Positions 9,346 to 19,411 are shown, counted from the first letter of the stretch. The stretch: 64,000 bases of DNA from Pseudomonas asiatica (GCF_009932335.1 NZ_BLJF01000001.1:744001-808000); one strand, 5' to 3'. Notes: generated by a model from the sequence alone, not told the origin. A program made the numbers and translations.

Positions 9346-9558
9346 GAGCGCCGCCCGCGCGGCGCTTCGCAGCGCAAGGCTGCTCCTACATCTGTTTCGG
9401 GCCAATTATTCCTGAGGCAAAGGCGCGCGGCCCCTTGGCGTCCACCTCGATATCGGGCCGGACAAACAAGGCGGTCGCGCGCATTGGCACAGGCGTTACT
9501 GGCCCGAAACAGATGTAGGAGCAGCCTTGCGCTGCGAAGCGCCGCGCGGGCGGCGCTC
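9346..9558. repeat. Perfect 59-bp inverted repeat with REP-like core
   Basis: Arms 9346-9404 and 9500-9558 are exact reverse complements over 59 bases and enclose a 95-base centre. The arms carry a REP-family core (cagcgcaaggctgctcctac). It fills most of the 420-bp comEC-exbB gap. A C-rich run follows at about 9589-9632. I see no gene in the gap. Confidence 0.9.
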
Positions 9559-9713
9559 GATCTCGCAGGCGCTGCAACTGTCATGGCGACCCCACCCCCC
9601 CACCCCCCACCCCCTCCGCAACCCCCACACAACCCAATTCCCTGACCTCCGGCAGATGAGCCCCCGGCGCGCCTATGGTAGAGTGGCGGCCTTTTTCCGA
9701 AGGGGCGTTTACT

Positions 9714-10349
9714 GTGTGGGAATTGGTCAAGTCCGGTGGTTGGATGATGCTGCCGATCATTCTGAGCTCCATCGCTGCCATGGCTATCGTCGTCGAGCGC
9801 CTGTGGACCCTGCGCGCCAGTCGCGTCACCCCGCCGCACCTGCTGGGTCAGGTGTGGATGTGGATCAAGGACAAGCAACTGACCAGTGACAAGCTCAAGG
9901 CCCTGCGCGCCGATTCGCCACTGGGCGAAATCCTTGCCGCCGGTCTGGCCAACTCGCGCCATGGCCGCGAAATCATGAAGGAATGCATCGAGGAGGCCGC
10001 TTCGCGCGTCATCCACGAACTGGAACGCTACATCAGCACCCTCGGCACCATCGCCGCCATGGCTCCGCTGTTGGGCCTGCTGGGCACCGTGCTGGGCATG
10101 ATCGACATCTTCAGCGCCTTCATGGGCTCGCAGATGACCGCCAACGCCGCGGTGTTGGCCGGTGGTATCTCCAAAGCCCTGGTCACCACCGCGGCCGGCC
10201 TGATGGTTGGTATCCCGGCGGTGTTCTTCCACCGCTTCCTGCAGCGCCGCATCGATGAGTTGGTGGTGGGCATGGAGCAGGAAGCGATCAAGCTGGTGGA
10301 GGTGATCCAGGGCGACCGCGAAGTGGAAGTGGCCGGAGGCAAGGTGTGA
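9714..10349 (+). CDS. exbB: ExbB/TolQ-type proton channel protein
   Basis: A 211-residue MotA/TolQ/ExbB family protein. The GTG at 9714 is taken because it has GAAGGGG upstream and gives (M)WELVKSGGWMMLPIILSS, the form seen in Pseudomonas homologues. It has three membrane segments (about residues 10-30, 105-130 and 150-175). With ExbD it forms a proton-motive-force motor in the inner membrane. Its stop overlaps the exbD start. No tonB gene is nearby. The link to lpxK suggests an envelope role; this is inference. Confidence 0.9.
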   Translation: MWELVKSGGWMMLPIILSSIAAMAIVVERLWTLRASRVTPPHLLGQVWMWIKDKQLTSDKLKALRADSPLGEILAAGLANSRHGREIMKECIEEAASRVIHELERYISTLGTIAAMAPLLGLLGTVLGMIDIFSAFMGSQMTANAAVLAGGISKALVTTAAGLMVGIPAVFFHRFLQRRIDELVVGMEQEAIKLVEVIQGDREVEVAGGKV

Positions 10350-10780
10350 AGTTCCGGCGCAATCGCCAGCGGGAGAACGTCGACATCAACCTGGCGTCGC
10401 TGATCGACGTGGTGTTCGTCCTGCTGCTGTTCTTCGTGGTCACCACCACCTTCACCCGCGAGACCCAGCTGCGCGTCGAGCTGCCTGAAGCTGCCAGCGC
10501 CGAGCCGGCGGCGCCCGACCAGGGCAAGCTGGTGGAAATCACCATCAGCGCCGAAGGCGTGTACTCGGTGAACAACCACTTGCTGCCAAAGAGCGACCTG
10601 GCCACCCTGAGCGAAGCGATCGAGCGTGAGTCGGGCGGCGACAACAAGCTGCCGCTGGCCATCAGCGCCGACGGCAAGACCCCGCACCAGGCCGTGGTCA
10701 CTGCGATGGATGCCGCCGGCAAGCTCGGTTTCAGCCAGTTGCGCATGACCACTGTCGAGGCGGCCCAGGGCACACCTTGA
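10346..10780 (+). CDS. exbD: ExbD/TolR-type motor protein
   Basis: A 144-residue protein with one membrane helix (about residues 17-36). The proton-carrying aspartate is D21 in [12 protein letters not shown], and a periplasmic domain follows. It starts with GTG at 10346, overlapping the exbB stop by 4 bases, and its stop overlaps the lpxK ATG, so exbB-exbD-lpxK are coupled. It is ExbB's partner in the same motor complex. Confidence 0.9.
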   Translation: MKFRRNRQRENVDINLASLIDVVFVLLLFFVVTTTFTRETQLRVELPEAASAEPAAPDQGKLVEITISAEGVYSVNNHLLPKSDLATLSEAIERESGGDNKLPLAISADGKTPHQAVVTAMDAAGKLGFSQLRMTTVEAAQGTP

Positions 10781-11781
10781 TGGCCTTCGCCGACCGTCTG
10801 CTCGCCGCCTGGTACGCCGGGCACCCGGCCCTGGCGCTGCTGCGCCCGCTGGAGGCGCTGTATCGCCGCGTGGTCACGCGCAAGCGGGCGCGTTTTCTCA
10901 GTGGCGAAAGTGCCAGCTACCGGGCCCCGGTGCCGGTCATCGTGGTGGGTAACATTACCGTGGGTGGTACCGGCAAGACGCCGATGATCCTCTGGCTGAT
11001 CGAGCACTGCCGCAAGCAGGGGTTGAAAGTGGGCGTGGTCAGCCGTGGCTATGGCGCCAAGCCGCCGCAGCTACCCTGGCGCGTGCAGCCCGATCAGGCG
11101 GCCGGGCAGGCCGGCGATGAACCGCTGCTGATCGTGCAGCGCACCGGCGTGCCGCTGATGATCGACCCCGACCGCTCCCGGGCCGTGCAGGCATTGCTGG
11201 CCAGCGAACCCCTCGACCTGATCCTGTGTGACGACGGCATGCAGCACTATCGCCTGGCGCGCGACCTGGAGCTGGTGCTGATCGATGCCGCACGCGGCCT
11301 GGGCAATGGCCGCTGCCTGCCGGCGGGGCCACTGCGTGAGCCCGCCGAGCGCCTGCACGAGGCTGACGCAGTGCTGTTCAACGGCGCCAGCGCAGACCGC
11401 GCCGATGGTTTCGGCTTCCGCCTGCAGCCGTCCGCCCTGGTCAACCTGCGCAGTGGCGAGCGCCGTGCGCTTGACCATTTCCCCGCAGGCCAGCGCCTGC
11501 ACGCGGTGGCCGGTATCGGCAACCCGCAACGTTTCTTCAATACCCTGCTGGGGCTAAACTGGCAGCCGGTGCCGCATCCCTTTGCCGACCATGCGCAGTT
11601 CAGCGCCCAGAGCCTGGCCTTCAGCCCGCCGCTGCCGCTGGTCATGACCGAGAAGGATGCGGTGAAATGCCGGGCCTTCGCCGCTGACGACTGGTGGTAC
11701 CTGGCCGTCGAGGCGCAGCCCACGCCGGCTTTCAGCGCCTGGTTCGACAACCAGTTGCAACGCTTGCTGCGCAAGCCCTGA
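10780..11781 (+). CDS. lpxK: Tetraacyldisaccharide 4'-kinase LpxK
   Basis: A 333-residue lipid A pathway kinase that phosphorylates the 4' position of the tetraacyldisaccharide-1-phosphate at the inner membrane. The P-loop [11 protein letters not shown] is at 58-68, after an N-terminal amphipathic stretch. The ATG at 10780 shares its A with the exbD stop. It is followed by ycaR and kdsB, the usual gamma-proteobacterial lpxK-ycaR-kdsB order. Confidence 0.96.
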   Translation: MAFADRLLAAWYAGHPALALLRPLEALYRRVVTRKRARFLSGESASYRAPVPVIVVGNITVGGTGKTPMILWLIEHCRKQGLKVGVVSRGYGAKPPQLPWRVQPDQAAGQAGDEPLLIVQRTGVPLMIDPDRSRAVQALLASEPLDLILCDDGMQHYRLARDLELVLIDAARGLGNGRCLPAGPLREPAERLHEADAVLFNGASADRADGFGFRLQPSALVNLRSGERRALDHFPAGQRLHAVAGIGNPQRFFNTLLGLNWQPVPHPFADHAQFSAQSLAFSPPLPLVMTEKDAVKCRAFAADDWWYLAVEAQPTPAFSAWFDNQLQRLLRKP

Positions 11782-11825
11782 GCCCTTTTTCAATTCCCGG
11801 CCACCTGGCCTAAAGGAAGCCTCAA

Positions 11826-12011
11826 ATGGACACCAAACTGCTCGATATCCTGGCCTGCCCGATCACCAAGGGCCCGCTCAAGCTCAGTGCCGACAAGACC
11901 GAGCTGATCAGCAAGGGGGCTGGCCTGGCCTACCCGATCCGCGACGGCATCCCGGTCATGCTGGAAAGCGAGGCACGCACCCTGACCGATGAAGAGCGTC
12001 TGGACAAATGA
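11826..12011 (+). CDS. ycaR: Trm112/UPF0434 family protein (YcaR)
   Basis: A 61-residue protein beginning [18 protein letters not shown], the family signature, with [11 protein letters not shown] near the end. The usual second pair of zinc cysteines is absent: only one cysteine (C11) is present, as in other gamma-proteobacterial members. AAGGAAG precedes the ATG. The stop overlaps the kdsB start (ATGA at 12008). Function is not established. Confidence 0.93.
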   Translation: MDTKLLDILACPITKGPLKLSADKTELISKGAGLAYPIRDGIPVMLESEARTLTDEERLDK

Positions 12012-12772
12012 GCCTGGATTTCACCGTGGTGATCCCCGCCCGGCTGCGCTCCACGCGCCTGCCGGGCAAGCCATTGCTGTCGATCGCCGGCAAGCCGATG
12101 GTGCAGCATGTGTGGGAACAGGCCCGCAAGAGCGGCGCCAGCCGCGTGGTCATCGCCACCGACGACGCCAGCATCGTAGAGGCCTGCAAGGCCTTCGGCG
12201 CCGAAGTGCTGCTGACCCGTGCCGACCATGAGTCCGGCACCGACCGCCTGGCCGAAGTGGCCGTACACCTAGGCCTGTCTGCCGATGCCATCGTGGTCAA
12301 TGTACAGGGCGACGAGCCGCTGATCCCGCCGGTGATCATCGACCAGGTGGCAGCCAACCTGGCGGCGCATCCGGAAGCCGGCATCGCCACCCTGGCCGAA
12401 CCGATCCATGAGCCGGAAACGGTGTTCAACCCCAATGCGGTCAAGGTGGTCAGCGACAAGAACGGCCTGGCCCTGACCTTCAGCCGTGCGCCGCTGCCCT
12501 GGGCTCGCGATGCTTTTGCCAAGGATCGCAACCTGTTGCCAGAAGGCGTGCCATATCGCCGCCACATTGGCATGTACGCCTACCGCGTCGGCTTCCTGCA
12601 GGACTTCGTCAGTTGGGGCCCATGCTGGCTCGAGCAGACCGAAGCGCTGGAGCAGCTGCGTGCCCTGTGGCATGGCGTGCGCATCCACGTCGAAGACGCC
12701 ATCGAGGCGCCTGCCGTGGGCGTGGATACCCCTGAAGATCTGGAGCGCGTACGGCGCTTGCTGGAGGCCTGA
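12008..12772 (+). CDS. kdsB: CMP-KDO synthetase KdsB
   Basis: A 254-residue 3-deoxy-manno-octulosonate cytidylyltransferase that makes CMP-KDO for the LPS inner core. The nucleotide-binding start [14 protein letters not shown] is at about residues 8-21, with VNVQGDEP near 98-105 and the substrate segment [11 protein letters not shown] near 182-192. Coupled by overlapping stop/start codons to ycaR upstream and to the phosphatase gene downstream. Confidence 0.97.
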   Translation: MSLDFTVVIPARLRSTRLPGKPLLSIAGKPMVQHVWEQARKSGASRVVIATDDASIVEACKAFGAEVLLTRADHESGTDRLAEVAVHLGLSADAIVVNVQGDEPLIPPVIIDQVAANLAAHPEAGIATLAEPIHEPETVFNPNAVKVVSDKNGLALTFSRAPLPWARDAFAKDRNLLPEGVPYRRHIGMYAYRVGFLQDFVSWGPCWLEQTEALEQLRALWHGVRIHVEDAIEAPAVGVDTPEDLERVRRLLEA

Positions 12773-13236
12773 TGCGCGTCCTGTTCGTCTGCCTCGGCAA
12801 TATCTGTCGCTCGCCCACCGCCGAAGGCGTGCTGCGCCATCAATTGCAGGCTGCCGGGCTTGCCGACCGGGTGCATGTAGCCTCGGCCGGCACCGGCGAC
12901 TGGCACGTCGGCAAGGCGCCCGACAGCCGCACCTGCAAGGCAGCGCTGGCGCGTGGCTATGACCTCTCGCAGCAACGCGCCCAGCAGGTCAAGGCGGCGC
13001 ACTTTGCCGAATATGACCTGATCCTGGCCATGGACGAGAGCAACCTTGGCCACTTGCGTGCGATGCGCCCGCACACGGCAGTGGGGGAGCTCGACCTGTT
13101 CCTGCGCCGTTATGGCGCAGCGCTGGATGAAGTGCCGGACCCGTACTACGGTGGCGCCGACGGCTTCGAGCAGGTGCTCGACCTGGTTGAAGCGGCTTGC
13201 CAGGCGCTGGTCCTGGAAATCAAGGGGCGGATATGA
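12772..13236 (+). CDS. Low-molecular-weight protein-tyrosine phosphatase
   Basis: A 154-residue cytosolic phosphatase. The catalytic P-loop CLGNICR (C-X5-R) is at residues 7-13 and the general-acid loop DPYYGG near 123-128. Family length is about 150. It sits between kdsB and murB with ATGA-type overlaps at both ends, an arrangement shared with other pseudomonads. The envelope neighbours suggest control of polysaccharide or LPS enzymes, but the substrate is unknown. Confidence 0.93.
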   Translation: MRVLFVCLGNICRSPTAEGVLRHQLQAAGLADRVHVASAGTGDWHVGKAPDSRTCKAALARGYDLSQQRAQQVKAAHFAEYDLILAMDESNLGHLRAMRPHTAVGELDLFLRRYGAALDEVPDPYYGGADGFEQVLDLVEAACQALVLEIKGRI

Positions 13237-14252
13237 CAGTGCAGTGGCAGGAGCAGGTATCGCTCAAGCCGTACAACACCTTTGGCATCGACGTGAAGGC
13301 GCGGTATTTCACCCAGGCACATGATGACCAGGAGGTGCGCCTGGCGCTGGCCCAGGCGCAGCAAGGCGGCGTGCCGGTGCTGGTGATTGGCGGTGGCAGC
13401 AACTTGCTGCTCACCCGCGATATCGATGCGCTGGTGCTGCATATGGCCAGCCGTGGTCGGCGCGTGCTCGGCGACGATGGCGAACGTATCGTGGTCGAGG
13501 CCGAGGCCGGTGAGCCGTGGCACCCGTTCGTGCAGTGGACACTGGCGCAGGGCTATTGCGGGCTGGAGAACCTCAGCCTGATCCCCGGCACCGTGGGCGC
13601 CGCGCCGATGCAGAACGTGGGCGCCTATGGCGTGGAGATCAAGGACGTATTTGTCGGCTTGACCGCCCTGGACCGCGAGACCGGCGAGTTGCGTGACTTC
13701 GGCCTGGCTGAATGTGCCTTCGGGTATCGCGACAGCCTGTTCAAGCGCAACCCTGGGCGTTGGTTGATCCTGCGTGTGCGCTTTGCCTTGAGCCGTACGC
13801 TACAGGCTCACCTGGACTACGGCCCGGTGCGCCAGCGCCTGGCGGAGCAGGGCGTGACCGAGCCGACCGCGCAGGCGATCAGCGAGGCGATCTGCAACAT
13901 TCGCCGCGAGAAGCTCCCAGACCCGGCAGAGCTGGGTAATGCCGGGAGCTTCTTCAAGAACCCGGTGGTCTCGGCGGAACTGGTCGAGCGTATTCGTGCG
14001 CAGTACCCGGGGGTAGTGGCTTATCCCCAAGCCGATGGCCAGGTGAAGCTGGCGGCAGGCTGGTTGATTGAGCAGGCAGGCTGGAAGGGCCACCGCGAGG
14101 GGGATGCCGGGGTGCATCGTTTGCAGTCGCTGGTGCTGGTCAACTACGGCCAGGCGAGCGGGGCGCAGATGCATGCACTGGCGTGCCGGATCCAGGCCGA
14201 TATCCTCGAGCGGTTCGGGGTCGAGCTGGAGATGGAGCCTAACCTCTACTGA
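13233..14252 (+). CDS. murB: UDP-N-acetylenolpyruvoylglucosamine reductase MurB
   Basis: A 339-residue FAD enzyme that reduces the enolpyruvyl group to make UDP-MurNAc for peptidoglycan. FAD-binding motifs GGGSNLLL and PGTVGAAPMQNVGAYG are present, and the catalytic serine lies in GNAGSFFKNP. This is the longer type I MurB of gamma-proteobacteria. The ATG at 13233 overlaps the upstream stop. It is the last gene of the exbB-to-murB run and ends before a REP pair and a terminator shared with rne. Confidence 0.96.
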   Translation: MTVQWQEQVSLKPYNTFGIDVKARYFTQAHDDQEVRLALAQAQQGGVPVLVIGGGSNLLLTRDIDALVLHMASRGRRVLGDDGERIVVEAEAGEPWHPFVQWTLAQGYCGLENLSLIPGTVGAAPMQNVGAYGVEIKDVFVGLTALDRETGELRDFGLAECAFGYRDSLFKRNPGRWLILRVRFALSRTLQAHLDYGPVRQRLAEQGVTEPTAQAISEAICNIRREKLPDPAELGNAGSFFKNPVVSAELVERIRAQYPGVVAYPQADGQVKLAAGWLIEQAGWKGHREGDAGVHRLQSLVLVNYGQASGAQMHALACRIQADILERFGVELEMEPNLY

Positions 14253-14263
14253 TTCAGTGCCTG

Positions 14264-14368
14264 GGCTGGCCCTTTCGCGGCTGAAGCCGCTCCCACAGGG
14301 ACGTCATAGGGCTTGAGGGTGGTGGGGGCCTGTGGGAGCGGGTTTACCCGCGAAGAGGCCGGTACAGG
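14264..14368. repeat. REP pair (inverted)
   Basis: Two facing REP units, ggccctttcgcggctgaagc near 14269 and cgggtttacccgcgaagagg near 14340, lie between the convergent murB and rne genes. Confidence 0.85.
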
Positions 14369-14385
14369 AAAAACGCCCAGCCAAG

Positions 14386-14421
14386 AAAAAGCCCCGCCAG
14401 TTCGCACTGGCGGGGCTTTTT
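14386..14421. terminator. Bidirectional terminator between murB and rne
   Basis: A stem of AAAGCCCCGCCAGT with its complement around a TCGC loop is flanked by an A-run on the left and a T-run on the right, so it can end transcription from either side. It lies 17 bp from the rne stop codon. Confidence 0.9.
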
Positions 14422-14437
14422 CATTCAGCCTTGGCTA

Positions 14438-17400
14438 TCAACCGTGATGAGGCTTTTGCTCATCGCTGGCTTCCAGGGCTGGCTCCTCGGCAGCAGCAGC
14501 TTCCTGCGCGGCCTTGGCTGCAGCCTCGGCCTCACGCTTGCGGCGACGCACTTCACGCGGGTCGTTCGGCGCACGGCCGTTGGCCAGCATGACAGTGGCA
14601 GGTTCCACCACCGCAGGGGCTTCGACCGGTGCAGGCTCGACGGCCACTGGTGCAGGCTCGGCCACCACTTCTGGCTGGGCTTCGACAACCGGGGCAGGTT
14701 GCTCGGCGACCGGAGCGGCTTCGACCACGGTCGGGGCCTGCTCGATTTCACCGGCTTCGACGGCAGGCGCTTCGACCGGTGCTTCGGCAACCACTACCGG
14801 TTCGGCAGCAGGTGCTTCGTCGACCACTGGCTGCGGAGTGACTTCGACCACTGGCTCGGCAGTTGCCTCGACCACGGCCACAGGCTCGCTGACCGGCTGC
14901 TCGACCACAGGAGCCACAGCCACTTGTTCAGCCTCGGCAGCAGCTTCTACCTGCTCGAACTTCTCAGCCTGCTCGACCGGCTGGGCGACTTCGGCGGTGG
15001 CAAGCTCGGCCTGCTGGTTGGCCTGGGCTTCGGCGTCGGCACTGATGTTGCTGCTGGCGACAGCGGCAGTCACGGCCAGGCCGGCGGCCAGTTCGGCACC
15101 CAGCTCGGTGGCCTGGTGCTGTTGTGGCTGCTCTTCGCTGCCTTCTTCCTCGCTGCCATCGATCAGCTCGCCGTTGGCGTTGCGCTGACGCTCACGACGG
15201 TTGCTGCGACGACGCTGGCCACGGGAACGGCGGCGCGGGCGCTCGCCATCGGTGCCTTCCTGTTCGTCCTGCAGCAGTTCTTCGTTCGGCAGTTGCTCTT
15301 CGGCCAGCTCGGCAGCCTGCTCGGCGGCTTCTTCGGCTACGCGTGGCTGACGCTCTTCGCGTGGTGGGCGAGGGGCACGTTCTTCGCGTGGAGCACGTTC
15401 TTCACGAGGTGCACGCTCTTCACGAGGAGCACGTTCTTCGCGAGGTGCGCGTTCTTCACGTGGAGCACGTTCTTCACGAGGTGCGCGTTCCTCGCGAGGT
15501 GCACGCTCTTCACGTGGGGCACGTTCTTCACGGGCTACACGTTCCTCGCGCGGCTGACGTTCTTCACGCTCGGCAGGGGTGGCGTCCAGTGGCTCACGCA
15601 GTTCGCGCACACGCTCTTCGCCACGATTGCCACGGCGGTCTTCGCGTGGCTGGCGTGGGGCACGTTCTTCACGCGGTGCACGCTCTTCGCGTGGGGCGCG
15701 TTCTTCACGTGGTGCGCGTTCTTCACGTGGTGCACGCTCTTCGCGCGGGGCACGTTCTTCACGAGGTGCGCGTTCGGCACGCTCTTCACGCGGCTTGCGC
15801 TCTTCGTCGCGACGGCCGTTGCGGTTGCGGCTCTGCTGACGGCCGTTGCGGCGTTCTTCGTTGCGTGGGCTGCGCTCGGCGGCCGGCTTCTCGGCGGCAG
15901 TGACAACCGGCGCTGCGGCAGGCTCTTCCTTGCCGGCGAACAGGCTTACCAGCGACTTCACCAGGCCCTTGAACAGGCTTGGCTCCGGAGCGACCGGGGC
16001 AGGGGCGACCGGTGCGGCAGGCTGCGGTTCTTCGACAGTGGCCGGTACCGGCGCGTTGGCGCGGGCCGGGGCGGTCTTGACTGCGGCTTCCTGGCGAACC
16101 AGGGTGCGGGTGGCGGTCGGCTGCGGCGCTTCTTCGGCTTCGGCGGCGGCGATCTCGTAGCTGGACTGGTTGCTCAGCACTTCCGGATTGTCGTCGCGCA
16201 GGCGCTGGACTTCGAAGTGAGGGGTTTCCAGGTGATCGTTCGGCAGGATGATGATGCGCGCACGGGTGCGCAGTTCGATCTTGGTGATCGAGTTGCGCTT
16301 CTCGTTGAGCAGGAAGGCAGCCACCGGGATCGGCACCTGGGCGCGAACTTCGGCGGTGCGGTCCTTCAGGGCTTCTTCTTCGATCAGGCGCAGGATGGCC
16401 AGCGACAGCGATTCGACGTCACGGATGATGCCGGTGCCGGAGCAGCGTGGGCAGACGATGCCGCTGCTTTCGCCCAGCGAAGGGCGCAGGCGCTGACGGG
16501 ACATTTCCAGCAGGCCGAAGCGCGAGATGCGGCCGACCTGGACGCGGGCGCGGTCGGCTTCCAGGCACTCGCGAACACGCTCTTCGACGGCGCGCTGGTT
16601 TTTCGCCGGGGTCATGTCGATGAAGTCGATGACGATCAGGCCACCGATGTCACGCAGGCGCAGCTGGCGGGCGATTTCCTCGGCCGCTTCCAGGTTGGTC
16701 TGCAGGGCGGTTTCTTCGATGTCGCTGCCTTTGGTGGCGCGCGCCGAGTTGATGTCGATCGACACCAGGGCTTCGGTCGGGTCGATCACGATCGAACCGC
16801 CGGACGGCAGGTCGACCACGCGCTGGAAGGCGGTCTCGATCTGGCTTTCGATCTGGAAGCGGTTGAACAGCGGCACGCTGTCTTCGTACAGCTTGACCTT
16901 GCTGGCGTACTGCGGCATGACCTGGCGGATGAAGGTCAGGGCTTCTTCCTGGGCATCGATGCTGTCGATCAGCACTTCGCCGATGTCCTGGCGCAGGTAG
17001 TCGCGGATGGCGCGGATGATGACGTTGCTTTCCTGGTAGATCAGGAATGGCGCGGCGCGGTCCTGGGACGCTTCCTTGATGGCGGTCCACAGTTGCAGCA
17101 GGTAGTCGAGGTCCCACTGCATTTCTTCGCTGCTGCGGCCAAGGCCGGCAGTGCGCACGATCAGGCCCATGTCGCCCGGCACGGTCAGGCCGTTCAGGGC
17201 TTCACGCAGTTCGTTGCGCTCTTCGCCTTCGATGCGGCGGGAAATGCCGCCGGCACGCGGGTTGTTCGGCATCAGCACCAGGTAGCGGCCGGCCAGGCTG
17301 ATGAAGGTGGTGAGGGCGGCGCCTTTGTTGCCACGCTCTTCCTTCTCGACCTGGACGATGACTTCCTGGCCTTCGCTCAGCACTTCCTTGATGTTGACCC

Positions 17401-17653
17401 GCCCTTCGGGGGCTTTCTTGAAGTATTCGCGGGAGATTTCTTTCAGCGGCAGGAAGCCGTGACGTTCGGAGCCGAAGTCGACGAAGGCGGCTTCGAGGCT
17501 GGGTTCGATGCGGGTGATCTTGCCTTTGTAGATGTTGGCCTTTTTCTGCTCGCGCGCGCCGGACTCGATGTCCAGGTCGTAGAGACGTTGGCCGTCCACC
17601 AGGGCTACACGCAACTCTTCGGGTTGAGTCGCGTTAATCAGCATTCTTTTCAT
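14438..17653 (-). CDS. rne: Ribonuclease E
   Basis: A 1071-residue endoribonuclease, the core of the RNA degradosome. It processes rRNA and tRNA and starts mRNA decay. The start [13 protein letters not shown] at 17653 is canonical; an upstream in-frame ATG would add 16 untypical residues. An S1 domain covers about 35-125 and the DNase I-like catalytic core holds D300 and D343. The Zn-link CPRC is at 401-404. A membrane-targeting helix ([14 protein letters not shown]) is at 561-574. The disordered C-terminal half has two arrays of an APREER repeat and then an acidic A/V/E/P-rich tail. Transcribed from a distant promoter with a long leader (see UTR entry). Confidence 0.98.
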   Translation of the reverse strand: MKRMLINATQPEELRVALVDGQRLYDLDIESGAREQKKANIYKGKITRIEPSLEAAFVDFGSERHGFLPLKEISREYFKKAPEGRVNIKEVLSEGQEVIVQVEKEERGNKGAALTTFISLAGRYLVLMPNNPRAGGISRRIEGEERNELREALNGLTVPGDMGLIVRTAGLGRSSEEMQWDLDYLLQLWTAIKEASQDRAAPFLIYQESNVIIRAIRDYLRQDIGEVLIDSIDAQEEALTFIRQVMPQYASKVKLYEDSVPLFNRFQIESQIETAFQRVVDLPSGGSIVIDPTEALVSIDINSARATKGSDIEETALQTNLEAAEEIARQLRLRDIGGLIVIDFIDMTPAKNQRAVEERVRECLEADRARVQVGRISRFGLLEMSRQRLRPSLGESSGIVCPRCSGTGIIRDVESLSLAILRLIEEEALKDRTAEVRAQVPIPVAAFLLNEKRNSITKIELRTRARIIILPNDHLETPHFEVQRLRDDNPEVLSNQSSYEIAAAEAEEAPQPTATRTLVRQEAAVKTAPARANAPVPATVEEPQPAAPVAPAPVAPEPSLFKGLVKSLVSLFAGKEEPAAAPVVTAAEKPAAERSPRNEERRNGRQQSRNRNGRRDEERKPREERAERAPREERAPREERAPREERAPREERAPREERAPREERAPRQPREDRRGNRGEERVRELREPLDATPAEREERQPREERVAREERAPREERAPREERAPREERAPREERAPREERAPREERAPREERAPREERAPRPPREERQPRVAEEAAEQAAELAEEQLPNEELLQDEQEGTDGERPRRRSRGQRRRSNRRERQRNANGELIDGSEEEGSEEQPQQHQATELGAELAAGLAVTAAVASSNISADAEAQANQQAELATAEVAQPVEQAEKFEQVEAAAEAEQVAVAPVVEQPVSEPVAVVEATAEPVVEVTPQPVVDEAPAAEPVVVAEAPVEAPAVEAGEIEQAPTVVEAAPVAEQPAPVVEAQPEVVAEPAPVAVEPAPVEAPAVVEPATVMLANGRAPNDPREVRRRKREAEAAAKAAQEAAAAEEPALEASDEQKPHHG
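15347..15532 (-). repeat. 18-bp tandem repeat inside rne (block 2)
   Basis: About ten near-identical 18-bp units encode APREER repeats at RNase E residues 708-769. Synonymous third-position changes (cgt/cgc, gaa/gag) keep the units from being perfectly identical. Such arrays can change copy number by slippage while staying in frame. Confidence 0.9.
15653..15769 (-). repeat. 18-bp tandem repeat inside rne (block 1)
   Basis: About six APREER-encoding 18-bp units at RNase E residues 629-667. They are separated from block 2 by a non-repeated 40-residue segment. The unit is the same as in block 2, implying duplication within the arginine-rich RNA-binding region. Confidence 0.88.
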
Positions 17654-18388
17654 GTTGTACCGTCGGTTTCCGGGCTGCCGGAAACGGCGTTCGGCACACA
17701 CGACGTCTCATGGTCGGTGCCAAGGTGCGCAAAGGGTGGCCGGGCCACCCCCGTGTCGAGCGACGTTCGGCACCAGCCGGTTGCCCAGCCTGCCGTTGTC
17801 GCGACGACGCGTCCTGTTTGCTGCGGTGCCAACAAGGCCCCGGTGGCTTCGAATTGGAATCCGAATCAACCAAGCGGGCCTTGTGCACTCAGTCAGGAGG
17901 AGGAATCAACCGTCAGCCGTGGACGCCCGGGGGCATCTGTTCAGGACCTTATCCGCTCGCCAGCCGCTCAGTGGGCTGGTGGCCGGACGCGGTGCTACAC
18001 GGTCCGAGGGCTGTGCATCTCCACCCTGCACGTATCCCTGATAATTCGGGTGCTGCCGCGCGCTGAATCCGCAACGGGTTGCATTTTTCGCCAGCGCAGG
18101 TACTGCGCTGGCGCCATTCATGTCCAAGGCAGGTATTTCCGAAGCATTCGCCGGGCGTTGCGTGGAAGCGACGGGGCGGGCAGAGGTGCAGCGAAAAGAA
18201 TCGGGTAAGCAGGTGAAACACCGCACTTGTCGTTTTTTTTCGGTCTTCTCTACACAGCGCTGGTGGCGATTCCAGGCAATTCGGTAAACTGGCGAAAACC
18301 CCGTAGGACGGCCTCGCGTCCTGGAGAATTGCGTTGGTCAGGGACCGGCTCGGAGCCTGGTGCCGCTGGCCTGCCGCTTTTGGCGGCG
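17654..18388 (-). promoter_or_regulatory. Long 5' UTR of rne
   Basis: If the promoter at 18395-18423 is right, rne mRNA has a leader of about 735 nt with no gene in it. A strong hairpin lies at 18089-18113 (10-bp perfect stem CGCCAGCGCA, 5-nt loop). RNase E of E. coli autoregulates through hairpins in its 361-nt leader, and a Pseudomonas-specific leader motif (rne-II) has been described. I did not match this sequence to that model. An autoregulatory role is inferred. Confidence 0.6.
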
Positions 18389-18394
18389 TTCGCG

Positions 18395-18423
18395 ACTATA
18401 GCAGCAATGATTAAGTGCTTCAA
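18395..18423 (-). promoter_or_regulatory. Sigma-70 promoter for rne
   Basis: On the minus strand TTGAAG (18423-18418), a 17-bp spacer and TATAGT (18400-18395) give a near-consensus promoter directed at rne. The predicted start is about 18388. Its -35 box overlaps that of the divergent rluC promoter. Confidence 0.65.
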
Positions 18424-18445
18424 TTCCATAAAAAATTGTTATGAT
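18417..18445 (+). promoter_or_regulatory. Probable rluC promoter giving a leaderless mRNA
   Basis: A TATGAT -10 box at 18440-18445 ends 6 bp before the rluC ATG, so transcription should start at or next to the A of ATG (18452). The -35 match is weak (GCTTCA at 18417-18422, 17-bp spacing). No ribosome site precedes the ATG, in line with a leaderless message. Confidence 0.5.
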
Positions 18446-18451
18446 CCCGCC

Positions 18452-19408
18452 ATGACGACCAATACCCCTCCGACTTCCGGCGTTCAGCTGATCGAAGTCG
18501 CGCCGGAGCTTGCCGGCCAACGCATCGACAATTTCCTCATCACGGCCCTCAAGGGCGTGCCCAAGACCTTGGTGTACCGCATCCTGCGCAAGGGTGAGGT
18601 ACGGGTCAACAAGGGGCGCGTCAAGCCGGAGTACAAGATCCAGGCCGGGGACATCGTGCGGGTACCGCCCGTCCGCCTGCCGGAACGTGACGAGCCCGCG
18701 CCGGTGGCCCAGGGCCTGTTGCAGCGCCTGGAAGCGGCCATTGTCTACGAAGACAAGGCGCTGATCGTGATGAACAAGCCGGCCGGCATCGCCGTGCATG
18801 GCGGCAGCGGCCTGAGCTTCGGCGTGATCGAGGCGCTGCGCCAGTTGCGCCCGGACGCCAAGGAGCTGGAGCTGGTGCACCGCCTGGACCGCGACACCTC
18901 CGGACTGTTGATGATCGCCAAGAAGCGCAGCATGCTGCGGCACCTGCACGCCGCATTGCGTGGCGACGGTGTCGACAAGCGCTACATGGCGCTGGTGCGC
19001 GGCCACTGGCCGACCTCGAAGAAGCAGGTCAGCGCGCCGTTGCTCAAGAGCAACCTGCGCTCCGGCGAGCGCATGGTCGAGGTGAACGACGAGGGCAAGG
19101 AGGCGCTGACCCTGTTCCGCGTGCTGCGCCGCTTCGGCGAGTTCGCCACCATTGTCGAGGCGCGCCCGATCACTGGCCGTACCCACCAGATCCGTGTGCA
19201 CACCCTGCATGCCGGGCATATGATCGCTGGCGACAGCAAGTACGGTGACGAAGACTTCAGTCGTGAAATTCGCGACTTGGGCGGCAAGCGCCTGTTCCTG
19301 CATGCCTATGCGCTGACCGTGCCGCTGCCGGACGGTGGCGAGCTGAAGCTCGAGGCGCCGGTGGATGAAGTCTGGGCGAAAACCGTTGAACGTCTGAGTG
19401 CGTCCTGA
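18452..19408 (+). CDS. rluC: 23S rRNA pseudouridine synthase RluC
   Basis: A 318-residue RluA-family enzyme that makes pseudouridine in 23S rRNA (positions 955, 2504 and 2580 in E. coli). An S4 RNA-binding domain covers about residues 22-80. The catalytic aspartate is D146 in HRLDRDTSG. It is divergent from rne, the arrangement also found in E. coli. The ATG at 18452 ([16 protein letters not shown]) has no visible Shine-Dalgarno sequence. It is followed 3 bp later by a HAD phosphatase gene, suggesting an operon. Confidence 0.94.
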   Translation: MTTNTPPTSGVQLIEVAPELAGQRIDNFLITALKGVPKTLVYRILRKGEVRVNKGRVKPEYKIQAGDIVRVPPVRLPERDEPAPVAQGLLQRLEAAIVYEDKALIVMNKPAGIAVHGGSGLSFGVIEALRQLRPDAKELELVHRLDRDTSGLLMIAKKRSMLRHLHAALRGDGVDKRYMALVRGHWPTSKKQVSAPLLKSNLRSGERMVEVNDEGKEALTLFRVLRRFGEFATIVEARPITGRTHQIRVHTLHAGHMIAGDSKYGDEDFSREIRDLGGKRLFLHAYALTVPLPDGGELKLEAPVDEVWAKTVERLSAS

Positions 19409-19411
19409 CCT

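Noticed and set aside
15347..15769. CRISPR-like array
   Set aside because: The repeats are contiguous 18-bp coding units without spacers, inside rne, and translate to APREER.
14444..18208. Very long open frame (1254 codons) on the plus strand opposite rne
   Set aside because: It is the antisense of RNase E. The product is rich in F, R, T and G with no domain, and arises from codon bias. The RNase E frame has full domain support.
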